From Rhexocercosporidium sp. MPI-PUGE-AT-0058 (taxonomy: Eukaryota; Ascomycota; Leotiomycetes; Helotiales): DNA of 64,000 bases. The notes beneath the pieces are model-generated. The model was not told where the DNA came from. It saw only the letters and a program-made list of their open reading frames with translations, and searched no databases. Made by a program: the position numbers and the translations under genes. This document shows, one piece after another, positions 9,464 to 22,278 of this stretch. The stretch lies in the NCBI GenBank assembly GCA_020746875.1, contig JAGTJL010000003.1:3162001-3226000 (forward strand). Reading direction: 5' to 3'. Every line of letters begins with the position of its first letter. Position 1 is the stretch's first letter.

Positions 9464-12277
9464 GGAGAGGCAGACCCCCGCGTCCAACCGAGGCATTCAA
9501 CATATACCCCGCGAGATCATGCGATTTTGTACAACTGGAGAACTTGGTCACCTGGCGCTGCATGGAGTTTGACTGGACCATTATAAACCGGACGAGGAGC
9601 GAGCGAGCGAGCAATCGAGAGAATCGAGCGAACGATGATTTCTACACTGGACTGGAGCATACCCAGGCTTTTCGAGTACATAGGCGGGCATAAACACAGC
9701 ATAGCAGAAAAGATCGGATCCAAGAAATAGATGGCTTCATACGCTTAGATGGACCAATACCTTAGACATACTGTATTTCTTTTAGCATTCTGCATCAAAG
9801 GAAAAGCAAGCGAAGATTTTAATATTATTGCTTTCATATTCATGGTGCGTGCAGAATATTTGTCTGCGAGAAGAGTGAGACTCGATATCTTACACCTCGA
9901 TCCCAATTGCTGTCCTTCACTCGGACTTGGCCCAGTGAAGGACTATTCCTATGAAACAAAAAAAAAAGGAAGAAAACAAAACCCTGAACAAAATATTTCG
10001 GAGTAGACCTTTGGAATAAAGACCCTTCTTGCATTGCCTCCGATCACCGTAAAAAAAAAGCGATGTCACTCCATCCGCATGGCAACTTGAGTACAACATA
10101 CTCGAATCCCCTCCCCCCCTTCCCGATCCAGGGACGCTGCGATCTGGGATATCTCGCCTACGAAAGTAGATCAAGAAGTGGGAGGATCCCTGAATTGACA
10201 CTTGAGCTACTTACAGTACAGTACAGTACTTAAGTTGCAAGGAGAGCTAGAGGTGGAGGTGGAGGTACTGTACAGTAGATATATTGGCTCTAGGACAGAG
10301 CTACTGTAGGATAGAGGCCTCTCTGATTGGACGTGCCAGCTTTTTGGGAAGTGTGGAGGGTGGAGTGTTACTGTAGGTAGGGAGTAGGGAGTAGGGATCA
10401 GTGGACTGACTGCGGAGGACTTACAAAGTAGGTATAGTACACGAGTAGAGGGAGGGACAGTGGGAATTGCTGGACCGGATAAAATCGAATCGAATCTGGG
10501 AAGTGAAGTGAAGTGGACTGGGATTGGGGGAGGGGAGCGGGGGGGTTTATCCTGCCTACTGTAGCGATATGGCTGGGCTGGGCTCTATGAAGTACAGCAA
10601 GTACTGTAGGGAGGAGGTAGAGGTAGGGGATAAGTTAGGGAGGGGAGGTTTGGCTGGCTGAGGTGAGGTGAGGCGAGGCGAGGTAGGGTGGGGTACTTGA
10701 GTGCTTGAGCTTGACTGGGGAGGAGATGGAGGAGCTTGTGGTAAATAATGATAAAACTCTGGCGTGGGCGCGATCTTAGTTGAAGAGGGAGGGGGAAGGA
10801 GAGAGATCTGGGCTGGATGTGGCTTTCTTTCCTTCGTTTTATCTGAGCTCCGAGATCTGAAGATCTGAAGATCTGAGACGGGATGGGGAGGTTGGTTCAC
10901 AGACTACTTTTCTGAGGGTTTTGAGACACTACTACACTGGTGTGTTTGTGAGTTGTGAGTGTAGTATGCGTGTGTGTCTTGCATCTCGAGGGCTGATGAT
11001 GAGATGATGATGAGTATGGATATGTGCGATTGCGATGTTAGTGATGCACGGGCTTGAGGAGGGTCGGCGAATGAGAGGCTGTAGATTCCGAGGCTACTAC
11101 TGTAGGTGAGGAAGGAAATACGAGAGGTGGTCGGCGGGACAAACACTGATGGCTGTAGGTGTCTTCTTTGTTAGCGTACGAAGTTACACGAAAGCTGACT
11201 TTTCTGAGCTGTTTTTGCTGTTGAGGCTGCTGCGCGGGAGGCTATGCCGTACTCGTATCGATTGTTGCGTGGGATTGGATGGCTGGAGATGGCATGGTAT
11301 GAGGTGAGATGTAGTCAGGTGAGATGCGAGGTAAATTTGTAAACAAAGGAAACACTGGACTGTTGGTATAGATGAGGGTCGTTGCGATATCTCCCTGATA
11401 CCGTACCTGATGTTATAGTTAAGGGGGGCTGTGATATATAAACAACGGGGAGTAAGAATGGTACGCTGGAAAACCTGATCTGGGTGAAATGGTGTTAAAG
11501 CAGTGCAGCGCGCATGAATCTCCTCTTCTTGATTTATTTTCATCAAATATCTTCATTTCAGAAACACCAACACGGGTAAAGCACACAAAGTTTCCTCTCT
11601 GCTTTTATCACTGCTCTTTCACTGCACTGAGTGAGGTGGCTTGTTTTGTTGTGTTCGATTGCGGCTAACCACCACGCGTTGCTGCACCAACGATCGGGAA
11701 AAGCCATCCCGCGGCCCATTTGCCAATCAGAAGCTCGAGAAGACCTGGGTGGGTGCCAGACGGGCCAGCTGGGACAGCCAGCTCAAGCACAATTGCGCGT
11801 TTGTTGCGTTTGTATGCTTATGGGATCTGGATCTACGGAAGGCATCGTCATTCTTTGAATCACATCACAGCACATCACAGCCACTGGGCACTCTTTCACC
11901 TGCATTGTGGTTGGAGGAAGTGAGGAGTTCGTTTGTATGGAAGGGAGATGCAGATGACGAGCGAACCGACAGGACATACTTTCACATGCTGGCTTGGATG
12001 TTCGAATAGTGAGGTGAAGAAGGGTTTGATGTTGTGAAGCTGGGCCGGGTGAAGCTTTGAGGTATGCTTGTTTTGTATTATCTTTTTCCTTACTTCGCTT
12101 CACGCCACAAGGAGCGATCGGATCGGTGTCTGCTTCTCGCTGCTGTTGTTGTTTTGTTTCCGCGAAATAAGCGTCAACAGCTCCCAGCAAACCAGAATTC
12201 CATACCTTACCAGACCAGGGAAACCAACACCCGCAGAGGAATGTACACTTACTCACACGTTCCTTCTCCATCAGACA
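9464..12277. other. Long intergenic region upstream of the DH-domain gene
   Basis: No gene is supported. The region contains GA/CT-rich low-complexity DNA, a cluster of TACTGTA motifs (10212-11106), and the probable long 5' leader of the downstream gene. Proline- and serine-rich open frames on the minus strand look like products of base composition. Confidence 0.55.
10212..11106. repeat. Dispersed TACTGTA/TACAGTA motif cluster
   Basis: At least seven copies are visible: an overlapping TACAGTA array at 10212-10230, GTACTGTACAGTAG at 10265, CTACTGTAGG at 10301, TTACTGTAGG at 10368, CTACTGTAG at 10557, GTACTGTAGG at 10601 and CTACTGTAGG near 11097. Most extend to TACTGTAGG. Confidence 0.6.
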
Positions 12278-15200
12278 ATGGCCAAACCACCAATATCCTC
12301 GACACCCTCCTCCGACAACGAGAACGAAAACGACGATAACACGCCGTCTCCAGCCACGCCAGGGAAAAGGAAAGCAAGTAATCCTAATACTCCTAAACGA
12401 ATCAACAACCCACGGAAACCTACCGGTCCACGAACACCCCTCCGCAAAACATCCGCGCAGAATGGCAATGCGCAAAAGACAACACCGGCCTCCGCGCCGG
12501 CCCGCCCACGGAAAGTCGAACCCACACTCCTCGGCGATTTCCTGCTCGGAAGACCTAGTCCTGCGAGGCAGAGGACGGCGAGGAGGAAGAGTCTCGATGC
12601 CGTGAAGAAGGAGATGCGTGCGGAGGTTGTGGCGAGGGTACAGGCGCCTGGGAAGGTCAAGGAGAGGGTTAAGGAATGGCAGAAAGCTAGTGCGGGCGCA
12701 GGGAAGGGGGAAGGAGCTGAGGAGATTCTCGTGGAGTATGAGACAGATAGTGAGGTTGAGGTTGTGGTCCAGGAGAGAGAGAAACTCGTAGTCCCGAAAC
12801 GACATACGCCTGCGAAACGGAAAGAGAAAGTTAGGGATGAAGTGGATGATGAGGAGGGTGGCGAGAGGGGGAGGGATAAGGGCGATGCGGATCGTGCGAG
12901 GAGTAAAAGTCTCGCGCCTAAGAAGAGGGTTATCAGTGATGACCATTGGAGGAAGAAGAAGAGCCCTCCCAGGAAAGGCAACACCATACCCAAGAACTTC
13001 CTGCAGGCCACAGCAATCAATCCACCAGTCGAGAAGAAGATCGAGGATTGGGTCAGGAGAACAGAGAGTGTTGAGCCGGAGATCGTGCTTGAGAAGCCGA
13101 AGCCCAGGAGTCGTAGTCGGAAGGCCGAGGAGTGGGAACAACAGGAAGAGTCGCCGAGCAGTAGGAAGGTTTCGAGACAGGGAACCGAGAGTCCCAGGAG
13201 CAGGAAAGTTTCGAAACAGGAGCCTCTCGATGACGGGATCAGAATTCGACCGTCGAGATCCACGTCTAGAGATGATGGGATCAGGATCAAACCTTCGAAG
13301 GATAGGCCCAAAAGGGAAGACCGGAAATCGTCCAATTCGATAGAGGGCAATTCCAGGCTCTCTGCTCCCAACGATGATGGAATTCGAGTAACCGCATCGA
13401 AAGCAAGCTCAAATGATGATGGGATCAGGATACGACCTTCAAGAGAAAGCTCGCCTCAATCGGAATTAAGAATCAAACCAGTTCGTAAAGATGGGAGCAA
13501 GAGACGCCCAAAATCCGAGAATGAATCTCCCACGCCTACTCCGAGGAAGAAGAGCAATCAACATCTTCTACCTCCTTCCGAATCCGAGGGCAGATCCCGA
13601 GTCACTTCTCATGCTACGAACGACCAAGACGAGGAGGACAACTACTCTTATGTGACACCAACACGACAAGGTTCTAGAGGTCGAGGTCGAAAATCACTTA
13701 CCCCACCTGAGTCCATGGATGAGATTCCTTTTGGCAATTCAGCATTCAGCGTCCTGGAACTCCCTGTCGGTGCAGAGGCTGGTACGATGAGGCGACCTGA
13801 ACCGAAACGCAATCCCAGTTTCGCCGCGGTACCAAAAGTTCTCAAGAGGGTGTATACTGAAGGCAAGAAGATGATGCAGGATACAGTAGAGCCACCTAGG
13901 GGTGGGACGAATCAACCTCCTAGCATCGATTCCTGGCTCAATGGCACCGTCGACCCGTTTGTTGAAGAGCCCGCGCCCGAAGCTGGTGATCTCGAGGTAC
14001 CAGAAGCCCCTATCTCCCGGATGCGAAGTTACAAAGAAGAAGACCGGGCAGGAAAAGGCACACCGCATGATATCGAGCACAGTGGACCCAGGCAAAAACG
14101 CCGGAATCGAAATTCGTTAGAGAAGGATGAGCTACAGCCGGAGCCTTCGCCCATTGAGCACAAGAATAGAAACAATCTTCCGACCATAGAGAATTCCCCA
14201 CCTGCTTCTCCATCTGGCTTGAGAAGGAGTCCTGCAACTCGCAATACATCATCGCCGAAATCGGCACGCAAGTTGTCACTGAAAGAAGCCGTGTTTGACG
14301 CGTTCAAAGGTGAATCTTCCATGGGAAAATCGGCTCCAAGTCCATTTGATTTCATTGGATTAAGAGAGAAGGATGTCATCGTCAATCGAGGCGACGAGCA
14401 CAGACCGAGAGATTTGGAGTCTGTTCCTGAGGACTCACTACCTCGACACACCCCTCGAAGTCAAGACAAACCAGCTTTTGAAGAGCTAAAACTGTCAAGG
14501 GCTCCACTATCTGTTCCTAGGCGATTAGCACCTACTACTGGAGGGCACAGACTGTCTACCATTGCATCTGTTGAGACATTCAGTACCCTTTCATCAGGAT
14601 CTTCACTTACGGAAACTTCAACCGGATCAGAGCTTTCCCAGACAACAGTCACTCAAGATAGTGTGCTCACCGGAACAACAGCCTCCAGTCTCTCGCGCCA
14701 CAGCAAAGCCTCTACCGGCAACAAGAATGGTCTGAAGAGGCGACTGACGAAGCACTCAGATCTAGTCTCAATGCTTTCGCTACCTGATGCCGAAGCTGTA
14801 GGCCGAGGACACAGCATCAAATCAGCTCGCAGTATCCGAACGACTAGAACAAACCTTGATACTGCTACCGTCCAAGATCTGATGAAGGAATTGGCTGAAG
14901 ATGAGACCAAGTATATGCGAGAACTGAACACCCTGGTCGATGGAGTGATTCCCGTGCTCCTCACCTGCGTGCTCTCCAAATCCGACTCTGCCATTGCAGC
15001 TGGGCTATTCGATCCCAGCGGCACCGACAACTCTTTCACCAAACCGATTGTTGACATGGGTGTTGCTTTGGAGCGTCTAAAAAGCCTCCACAAGCGAATT
15101 CCACTCACCAGCCAGGCCGACTTTCTCCGCTGGGCTCAATCTGCCTGCAAGACGTATGAGGACTATCTGCGTGCCTGGCGCTCAGGATTCGAGGATGTGG

Positions 15201-18123
15201 TTGTCAACTTGGCCCCAGCTTCGCGCACATCGTCTCTGGCTGAAAATTCTGATCCTGGTAAGATGAGGATCAATAAGAATGGAGACGTCCTTCGCGATAC
15301 TGGTGAGCGAGCAGATGTTGGATATATGTTGAAGCGGCCCTTGGTGCGTATCAAGGGCCTGGCAAAGGCTGCTAGGGTATTTTACATGATATTTGACGAT
15401 GTTTGGACACAGCTGACATTATGTAGGGTCTCGAAAAGCTCCTACAGACAAAAATATCCAAGGATGTCACCGATGCTTATGAGGAACTTGAAAAATACCG
15501 CCGACAACGGATTCGAGCAGAGGTCGCCCGCAAGGAGGATCAGCGCGCCAACAACACCGATGCCTCCCGTGCTCGAGACCCGAAGACAATGTCTCATACA
15601 AAGGATGTCAAAATCAATCGTGACCGTCAAGTATATATGAAGGATATCTTCTCATTTGAGATGATCCATTCTAACGGCCAACATCTGGAGTGTGAAGTAG
15701 AACTGACTTTGCGTGTCAACGAGTCTAACAGCATCGATACTGGTGATGTCCTGATCTGCCAGACAGATGGTACCAAATACTTCCTTCTATTCCCTCCTGT
15801 CTCCATGGATTACATCTCTGCTCGAAAGGGAGATTCTGACACAGAATTGGTGGTCATGATCAGGGGGAAAGATGGCACACGCTCGGAATGGAGAGAGAGC
15901 TTCATGATTGATGCTAAAGAGGTTGAGGTCGCTGCAGAATGGCTAGAAAAGCTTGGTACAAGTCCCGTTCCACCGCCCATCATACACTACAAATCGAAGC
16001 TTGATCCGGAGCTTGAGACCGTCCTTTCTGAAGCCGGTGACGATACAAGAAGTATCGTAGGGGCTTTGAAGTCATCTAAAACGGACGACATACCGCTTGG
16101 AGAGAGACCCAGACGAGAAGCTGAGGAAGCTGTCTCTGGTGGAGTACCTGGACTGATGCATATCGTTTACAAGACATTCTCAGAGGACAGGATTAGTGAA
16201 CTTGGCGAACATAGCGTTCTGGACGTCAAGGATTTGAATGATGCTATGAGCAAGGCTGGGAAGAGACCCCTTGTTCTCCAAAATTCCAGACCGACTACTC
16301 CGCAGCGGCCAAGACCATCTCGATACCATGGCAAGAATGTCGAGGTTTGCGCTATACCTTGCGTCATGTCTGGAGGTCTGGGAGGTGATGACAAGGCTGA
16401 GGTCATGGATGCGAAGAACGGTGAGAAGGTAGCTAGTATGACACTTGGCGATGTTCCGAAACTGCGGTCTCCCAGGCCAGAGACGACCAGCACACCTCTG
16501 AAGGAAGCGATGAGGCCGGAGCCCGATAGTATGAAGCGATACCACAAGACAACCCCAGCTCAGAATGAGGACACCCCACCGCCTCCTCCAGTTCATAGGA
16601 CTCCCTCGACACCTACACTCAAGACCACTCCTCCTCTTGACTCTCCGACGCCACGTGGAAGGAATCGTCGGACATCATCGCCATTGAAGCATGAGTACCA
16701 ACCATCAGATGCATCAGGCACGTCGTCTTCTTCAGAACAATCCGATTATGATTCTTACTCGGAATCTTCTGAGGAGTCCGCTGATGAGCTGGACGAGTTG
16801 GAGTCGGATGATACAAGACCTACAACCGCTACAACTCTGCCTGTCTCCCGACCTGCTTCGATATACAATCATCCAAATGGCAGCTTAGCTCCCTCGAACT
16901 CTGCATCTCAGACTCCATTTATCAGCCGACCTGCAGCCCCAAGACCAAGTACTGCAACGAAGAAAATCGCTGCTATGGTTTCGTTGTGGTCAGACAAGAA
17001 GGGCAGATGGGAGGACATTTATCCAGATCCTTGCTCGGTTGTTGTTGGGCCAGGCCGGGTCGAATGTTTTGATCTTAACTCTGTCCATTCCTCTCCAACC
17101 ATGGGCTCAGACTTAGACTCACCAAAGAAACACAACAGAGATTCAGACCCGTTGGTTGGGCAGGACATCACTCCACATGTCAACCTTCGCCAGAGTACTC
17201 GGATCGATATCGAGATCACAGCGCCTCCATCTGCAAGCTCTCGAATGAAGGGTGTTGCTCTTACTCTTAGATACCGAACACTCAACCAACAGGATTGCGA
17301 TGCTCTGTATGCAGCTCTTCACAAAGCTCGCATGGAGAACCTGAAATTCAAGATGATGGAACAGCAGCGGATGTTTGCTTCTTATGGCCAGAACACTGCG
17401 TATGAGAAAGCTGTTGCAGGAAATCGACGTGGTTCGCTCTTGAGAAAGCAGAGCTTTAGAAGATCCGAAGGAAATGCTCCACCACAAAGTACTACTGGAA
17501 GCGAGCAGAGCAGCCTGAGCTCTGCCCTCTCAGCCGTCAAACGATTCGGTATCGGTGGCATCTTCAACATCTCCAAGTCATCCATTCAAGCCGGTCAAGG
17601 ACACATGTCTACTAGCTCTTCTGACTACTCAGGTGCAACTCCACCACACACCACAAGTCCCAGCCTCGCAGCAAGTGGAAGCATGTTCAGCAACGGCATC
17701 ACAGTCCGAGATTTAGGCTGGCAAGACCTCAAAATCCGCCTGTACATTGGCCTACCAGGCAATAAATGGGATGACCGCGGTGGTGCGCGCCTCACTGTCA
17801 CGGCTCCTCCTCCAGGCATGCGTCAAGCCTCTGCCCTCGACCACGGTCCTGAGAAACGCATCACTATCACACACCGGGCGTCTGATGAAGGCGATCCAAT
17901 CATCCTCCTCGATTGCGTGCTCGGCGCCAAGTGTTTCAGCAAATTGGGTCAGCGAGGTGTAGTCGCTTCTATCTGGGAAGATATCGTTGGTGATGATGGT
18001 ACGGTTGGGACGATGCGCGCTACCGGTGGTGTGTCTGGAAAGATGAGGAAATGGTGTTTCCAGACGGCGAGGGCGGGGGATTGTGAGTGGATTTATATGC
18101 TGTGTCGAAGTGGCATGGCTTGA
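12278..18123 (+). CDS. Large disordered protein with DH (RhoGEF)-like and PH-like regions
   Basis: The exons are 12278..15376 and 15427..18123 (1931 aa), joined in phase 0. I prefer the ATG at 12278 (MAKPPISSTPSS..) to an in-frame one 70 codons upstream, whose extension looks like translated leader. Residues 1-850 are mostly disordered, basic and Ser/Pro/Arg-rich, with four DDGIR(I/V) repeats near 315-390. A helical block from about 865 (VQDLMKELAEDETKYMRELN through RPLVRIKGLAKAARGLEKLL) has the look of a Dbl-homology domain, followed by a PH-like stretch (KDIFSFEMIHSNGQHLECEV). Pro/Ser-rich linkers and a conserved-looking C-terminus (DLGWQDLKIRLYIG .. CEWIYMLCRSGMA) follow. A Rho/Cdc42 exchange factor or cell-polarity scaffold is inferred; the DH call is moderate. 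Confidence 0.8.
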
Positions 18124-18909
18124 GTTGGGATAAGGGTTGAAGAAATGGCGATGGAAGGCGGGATGGAATGAATACAGCATATTGACATGTCCCTTACGAT
18201 GTTATGAGTCTCTTATGTTGTATCATGCATGTTTTGCATCATGTTGCATTGTAGTTATAGGTTTCTCGGTGGTCTCTTGTCGTTTTGTTGCTGTAGATAT
18301 TAGGGCGGATTTAATAGGTGTGATTTTTGGGTGGGAAGGGGAGTTGCATGGAATTGATAGATAGCTTGGGAGTTGGGGGGTCAGGCCGTTGTTCTTTCAG
18401 AGAGAGATAGGAGAAGATAGATGAGTGAGAATGAGATTGAGACTGAGACAACAAATTTCTACTGCTAGCTACTAGATGTGATGCTTTTTGGATTGAGTTG
18501 AGATGTGTTATGATGTGATGTGAGTTGAGCTACCCATGTTTCTTGGTCCTCCAGTTGGTATTTTGATTAGAACCTAGCTGTGTTGGTAGAAAGGAACGCT
18601 CCCAAGACAACGAATGTCAAAAGGGGGGTTTCTTTACTTATGTCCGACTTTCGCTTCAGCTGCACCCATGATTGTTGCTTCCTCAGGTAGGGACTCACTT
18701 CCACGTCTTCTGAAAACAAACAATATGTCCACGTAAAAGTATCAGTCAATTGTTGGTCTCTTCAATCACTTTTCGCTGTCGGTCCCTGCTCATCGAGTGA
18801 GTCAAGTCAGCGTCAACATTCAACATTTTGTCACTTCAAAGGTTGAGCGCTAGACAAACTGTCATCCATATAAGGGACGTTGGGCTAGCTAGATGGACTT
18901 CAGCACTCA
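18124..18909. other. 3' flank and spacer, no gene seen
   Basis: The T-rich sequence after the DH-domain gene probably includes its 3' UTR. I see no other feature. Confidence 0.5.
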
Positions 18910-19940
18910 ATGGCCCAATCATCCAACATGAATATCCAAGGGAAATTAGACGTATCGCTGCATTTTACCTCTGTGTCTCTAACTCCCCCTGACTCTGATT
19001 CTGGCACATCTGGGAGCTCGAAAGATGGCCACTCCTCCACAACAAATTCTGGTAGTTCAAAGAAACCACCAACCGAACAAGTTCCAACATCGACTGGCGA
19101 CAAAATTGAGAATACACCCCCTCTCCCATCTTCTACTCATACCCCTGCTGGACTCCACAGAAACGACTACACCCTCCTTAAGCGCTGGGAAGAAGACGAT
19201 CTTGAAACCACATCCAGCGAACTCGGTTCTCTCGAAAACACCTTGAGAACCCAATATTGATTCGCAGTCAAGACCCTCCTGATCCCGCTGGTAAACCCAT
19301 ATCCCGCTATCCAAGCCGAGCCGAGCTCAGAAATCTCAAAGATGGCGAGTTCGATACCGATGACCTTCTCATTGTGTATTAAATCGGACATGGCGGCGTG
19401 CATGATAATACGAGTTTCCGCATGTCGGGCGTTCCGGAGTAAGCATATTTCGTTTCTTTCATTATGATTTGACTTCAAGGATACACAAGAGATTAACACT
19501 TCGCTAGTGACCACGACCAGAACGCACCAAACCCTGGATTCGACTGGTCCTCCATCCAAGTCAGCCTCGAATCCATGAACTGCGACGTCCTCATCCTCCT
19601 AGATACATGCTTCGCCGCCTCAATCATCACATCCGCGCAACCGACAGGCTCAGCTGGTCGCACAGAGATCATTGCTGCGGGAGGCTATGGGGATGTCGTT
19701 TTCGGCCTGTCAATTCTCGATTCTACGTTCTTCTTCACGCACGCGCTCGTCGAGGTGCTCTTGAATAAGGCGAGGTCCCCCGTCCCGTTTACGGCGGTGA
19801 TTTTGCATAGGGAGATCTTGAGGGTTGTTGCGATGCGTTATGCGGGTGCGGCGAGGGAGAGATGGAGATTGTCGGAAGTAGGTAGGGGTGTTCGAATTGT
19901 CTGCCGGTGGTTGCTACCACGCCCATCCATATCACACTAG
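18910..19940 (+). pseudogene. Decayed caspase-like (peptidase C14 fold) gene, copy A
   Basis: The frame opens at 18910 with a Ser/Thr-rich leader and reaches the family motif LKRWEEDDL..ELGSLENTL. It then hits a stop at 19258, while homology continues in another frame (PILIRSQDPPDP .. DGEFDTDDLLIVY). A TAA at 19380-19382 replaces the codon just before IGHGG, which carries the catalytic His. An intron (19440..19506) leads to a second exon with FDWSSIQVSLESMNCDVLIL and LLDTCFAAS, which carries the catalytic Cys. One frameshift plus one nonsense codon at the active site make a working protease unlikely. The DLLIVY(Y)IGHG wording links it to copy B, 1.7 kb downstream. Confidence 0.7.
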
Positions 19941-20827
19941 GTGATTATTACGAAAAGCCTAGTACACCCTTGATGTCTCGCCGTAGGCGGGAGGGAAGGA
20001 GAGAGGGTGCCGAGGTACGTTACAGGCAAAGTGTACCGTTGCCTGGACTTGCCTTTGGGAGGGGGTCGGGAGACCTTTCTGTGGTGGTCAGCATTAGCTG
20101 TGTAGTCAGAAAGAGACACTGCGGGGTTGAGCATTGGGATTAAAGATGGTGGGAAAGGTGGAAAGTAGGCAGCGTTTCAGAGCAAGAGTTTATTTATTTC
20201 ACAAAAGCTATAACAGTGAGGAGGTTTTTGAGTCTCATGAAGGAACGTTGGTATGTGTGGTGTATCTAGCCGCATAATTATAGAATCGTTTGCATCGGAC
20301 TGGTATTTCTGGTGGGAAATTTTGATTTCATTTCATGTATGATGCAAGGCTTCTTTTCTCCCCCTGGAAACTCATGCATCGCGTGTTTTGCGCCAGTCTC
20401 TGCTCCCTCGTCAAGGTTTCTTTTCTAAATATAAAAATATGAAGATAAAGGGGCTCGCTTACCCGCTTTCTCACGTCGCTTTGTCTCTGTTATGCTAACG
20501 TAGGAACGATAGTTACTTCCAAATGTGATCATCGACGCTGGTATTTTCATATAAGGATGAACACATGTCCCAGTCACTTTAAACCATTATCACTTTTGCC
20601 GGTAGAAGAAAGAGAGAAAGGGGAATTGACATGAATTTCCCGGTGTGTTCTACCTCCAGTAGTAGCAGAACCCGCATGTCATTCCACCTTTCATTCATCT
20701 CCTATCTAGGGATTACCTCGTCTCCTTGTCCTATTAATATATACATCGCGATTTCTTGCCCGTTTTCTGACCCCATACTTGCCTGTCCGAGGTCCAGGCA
20801 CTTCAAATTTCATCACCAAGGGCTGCC
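19941..20827. other. Spacer between two decayed caspase-like genes
   Basis: I recognise no gene in this stretch of mixed composition. Confidence 0.45.
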
Positions 20828-21860
20828 ATGGATCGCATACACTCTCTCGTCCGCCGTCTTAAACGAGTGTTGTCAAAACTCAAGAAGACGAAGAAGGATG
20901 AACATACTGAGGATAGGGGAAGAAAAAGTCAGCGCAAGCAAAGTGTAAATACGAGGCTTCATCATCTTGCCCCCGCCCCGGAAGACTAACAGCTTTGAAA
21001 GGAGCGAGAGAGATCCTACCACCAAGGGATACGTGAGTATGAAGTCAACGACGAGCGAGAGTTTTATGCTTCAAAATTGGAAGAAATTGAAATTCTTCAA
21101 TCGCAACCTACAGTCAGAAGAAACAGTATTCAGCCCACGGGTTCAAGCCGCCATGCGACAAGCAAGGAAGAAGACAGTTCCTTAGAGAAGTTGCCAAAAC
21201 TCAAGGCTACATCAGCTATCCATATGAGGATAGGGCCAGAACTCAACCCTCGTAGTTGAGATGGGGACCATGGAGCCTGTCATTTAGGGATAATGTGGGG
21301 TTATGGAGGAACACAAGTTTTAGCAGAGAGACAATATCATTCCCTGAAACCGTGCGAACACTGTTCATGTGCGAACAAAGCTCCAGTCCATCGGATACAA
21401 CTCGTGTGTACAGAAATGTGCATGTTCTCATGCAGGGATGGTCTGATGAATCTACTGGTACGTGGGGTGATCTTGAGAGGCTAACGACAGTCTGTTAATA
21501 TATCGACAATTTCACAGTGACATAGTTCCCACTATTAGGAGTAGATGCTAAAATATGGTCTCTTAATAATCTTCAATGCCTTCAAAGTACAGACATTCTG
21601 CAGGATTATCTGCTCATTGTTTACTACATCGGTCATGGCTTGCTAGATTTCAGCAAATCACTTACGCTGTGTGGTGTCGATCAAGAGTCAGTTCTGGTTC
21701 ATTTTTGGATTGTACTGCACAGTACATTGGCTAATAGTACTACAGGGAGCTTCAGACATGGCATCCACATGTCAACTGGCCACGGATTCAAGAACAGCTT
21801 CAAGTGATGAGCTTCGTTGTTGGACTCTAGTGAGACTGGACGAGATGGTCTTAGGGTCAT
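20828..21860 (+). pseudogene. Decayed caspase-like gene, copy B
   Basis: A Lys/Arg-rich start (MDRIHSLVRRLKRVLSKLKK) at 20828 is followed by fragments in changing frames. The best-preserved part is KIWSLNNLQCLQ .. QDYLLIVYYIGHGLLD, with the catalytic His codon at 21634-21636. A normal intron (21687..21745, donor GTCAGT, branch GCTAATA) joins it to EELQTWHPHVNWPRIQEQLQ, the same block as FDWSSIQVSLE in copy A. The frame then ends, and in another frame only ASSDEL survives of the block that should carry the catalytic Cys. No Asp-x-Cys motif remains, so the locus looks dead. Exon structure of the 5' half is unresolved because of several stops. Confidence 0.6.
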
Positions 21861-21900
21861 CTGCTGGGCTTGTGGTTGAAGTAGGAAGTTTTTGAAGCGC

Positions 21901-22278
21901 TGGCAGTATTGGGGCAAGCTGCAATGTAGAGGCTAGAATGATCCTCGCGCTGATTTCGAGTTCAGTGCTAGATTCATCCTATTGGACAAAGTGAGCTCCT
22001 TTTGATTTAGCATCTCGCGACACACCGGCTTCCCTCAAGAAGTTTGCACGTGAGTCAACCGTAAAATGAACAGGGGACTTCCACCAAGGCTATAGCGCCA
22101 TGGCAAGGTCGGTATCACAAGCATAGTAGAGCCGAAAGCGGAAGCGTATTTGACAATCTTTTTGTAGAGAACCCTATGAGACCTGTACGCCAGGGACCTG
22201 AGTAGTTACACCAGCGAAAACAAAGAACCCCAATCCTGACAAGTATGAGAAACCCAGAAAATGGACGATGCGGTGTAT
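21901..22278. other. Spacer before the fibrillarin 3' end
   Basis: Nothing identifiable beyond the likely fibrillarin 3' UTR on the minus strand. Confidence 0.4.

Noticed and set aside
10556..10900. Pro/Ser-rich minus-strand frame
   Set aside because: Low-complexity translation of GA-rich promoter DNA.
12068..12277. Upstream in-frame ATG giving a 70-residue extension of the DH-domain protein
   Set aside because: The extension is hydrophobic and unlike the rest of the protein; the ATG at 12278 is better placed after a long leader.
11783..13371. Two long minus-strand open frames (366 and 452 codons)
   Set aside because: They lie antisense to the coding region and promoter of the DH-domain gene, have biased Ser/Leu/Phe/Arg composition from the opposite strand, and show no domain.
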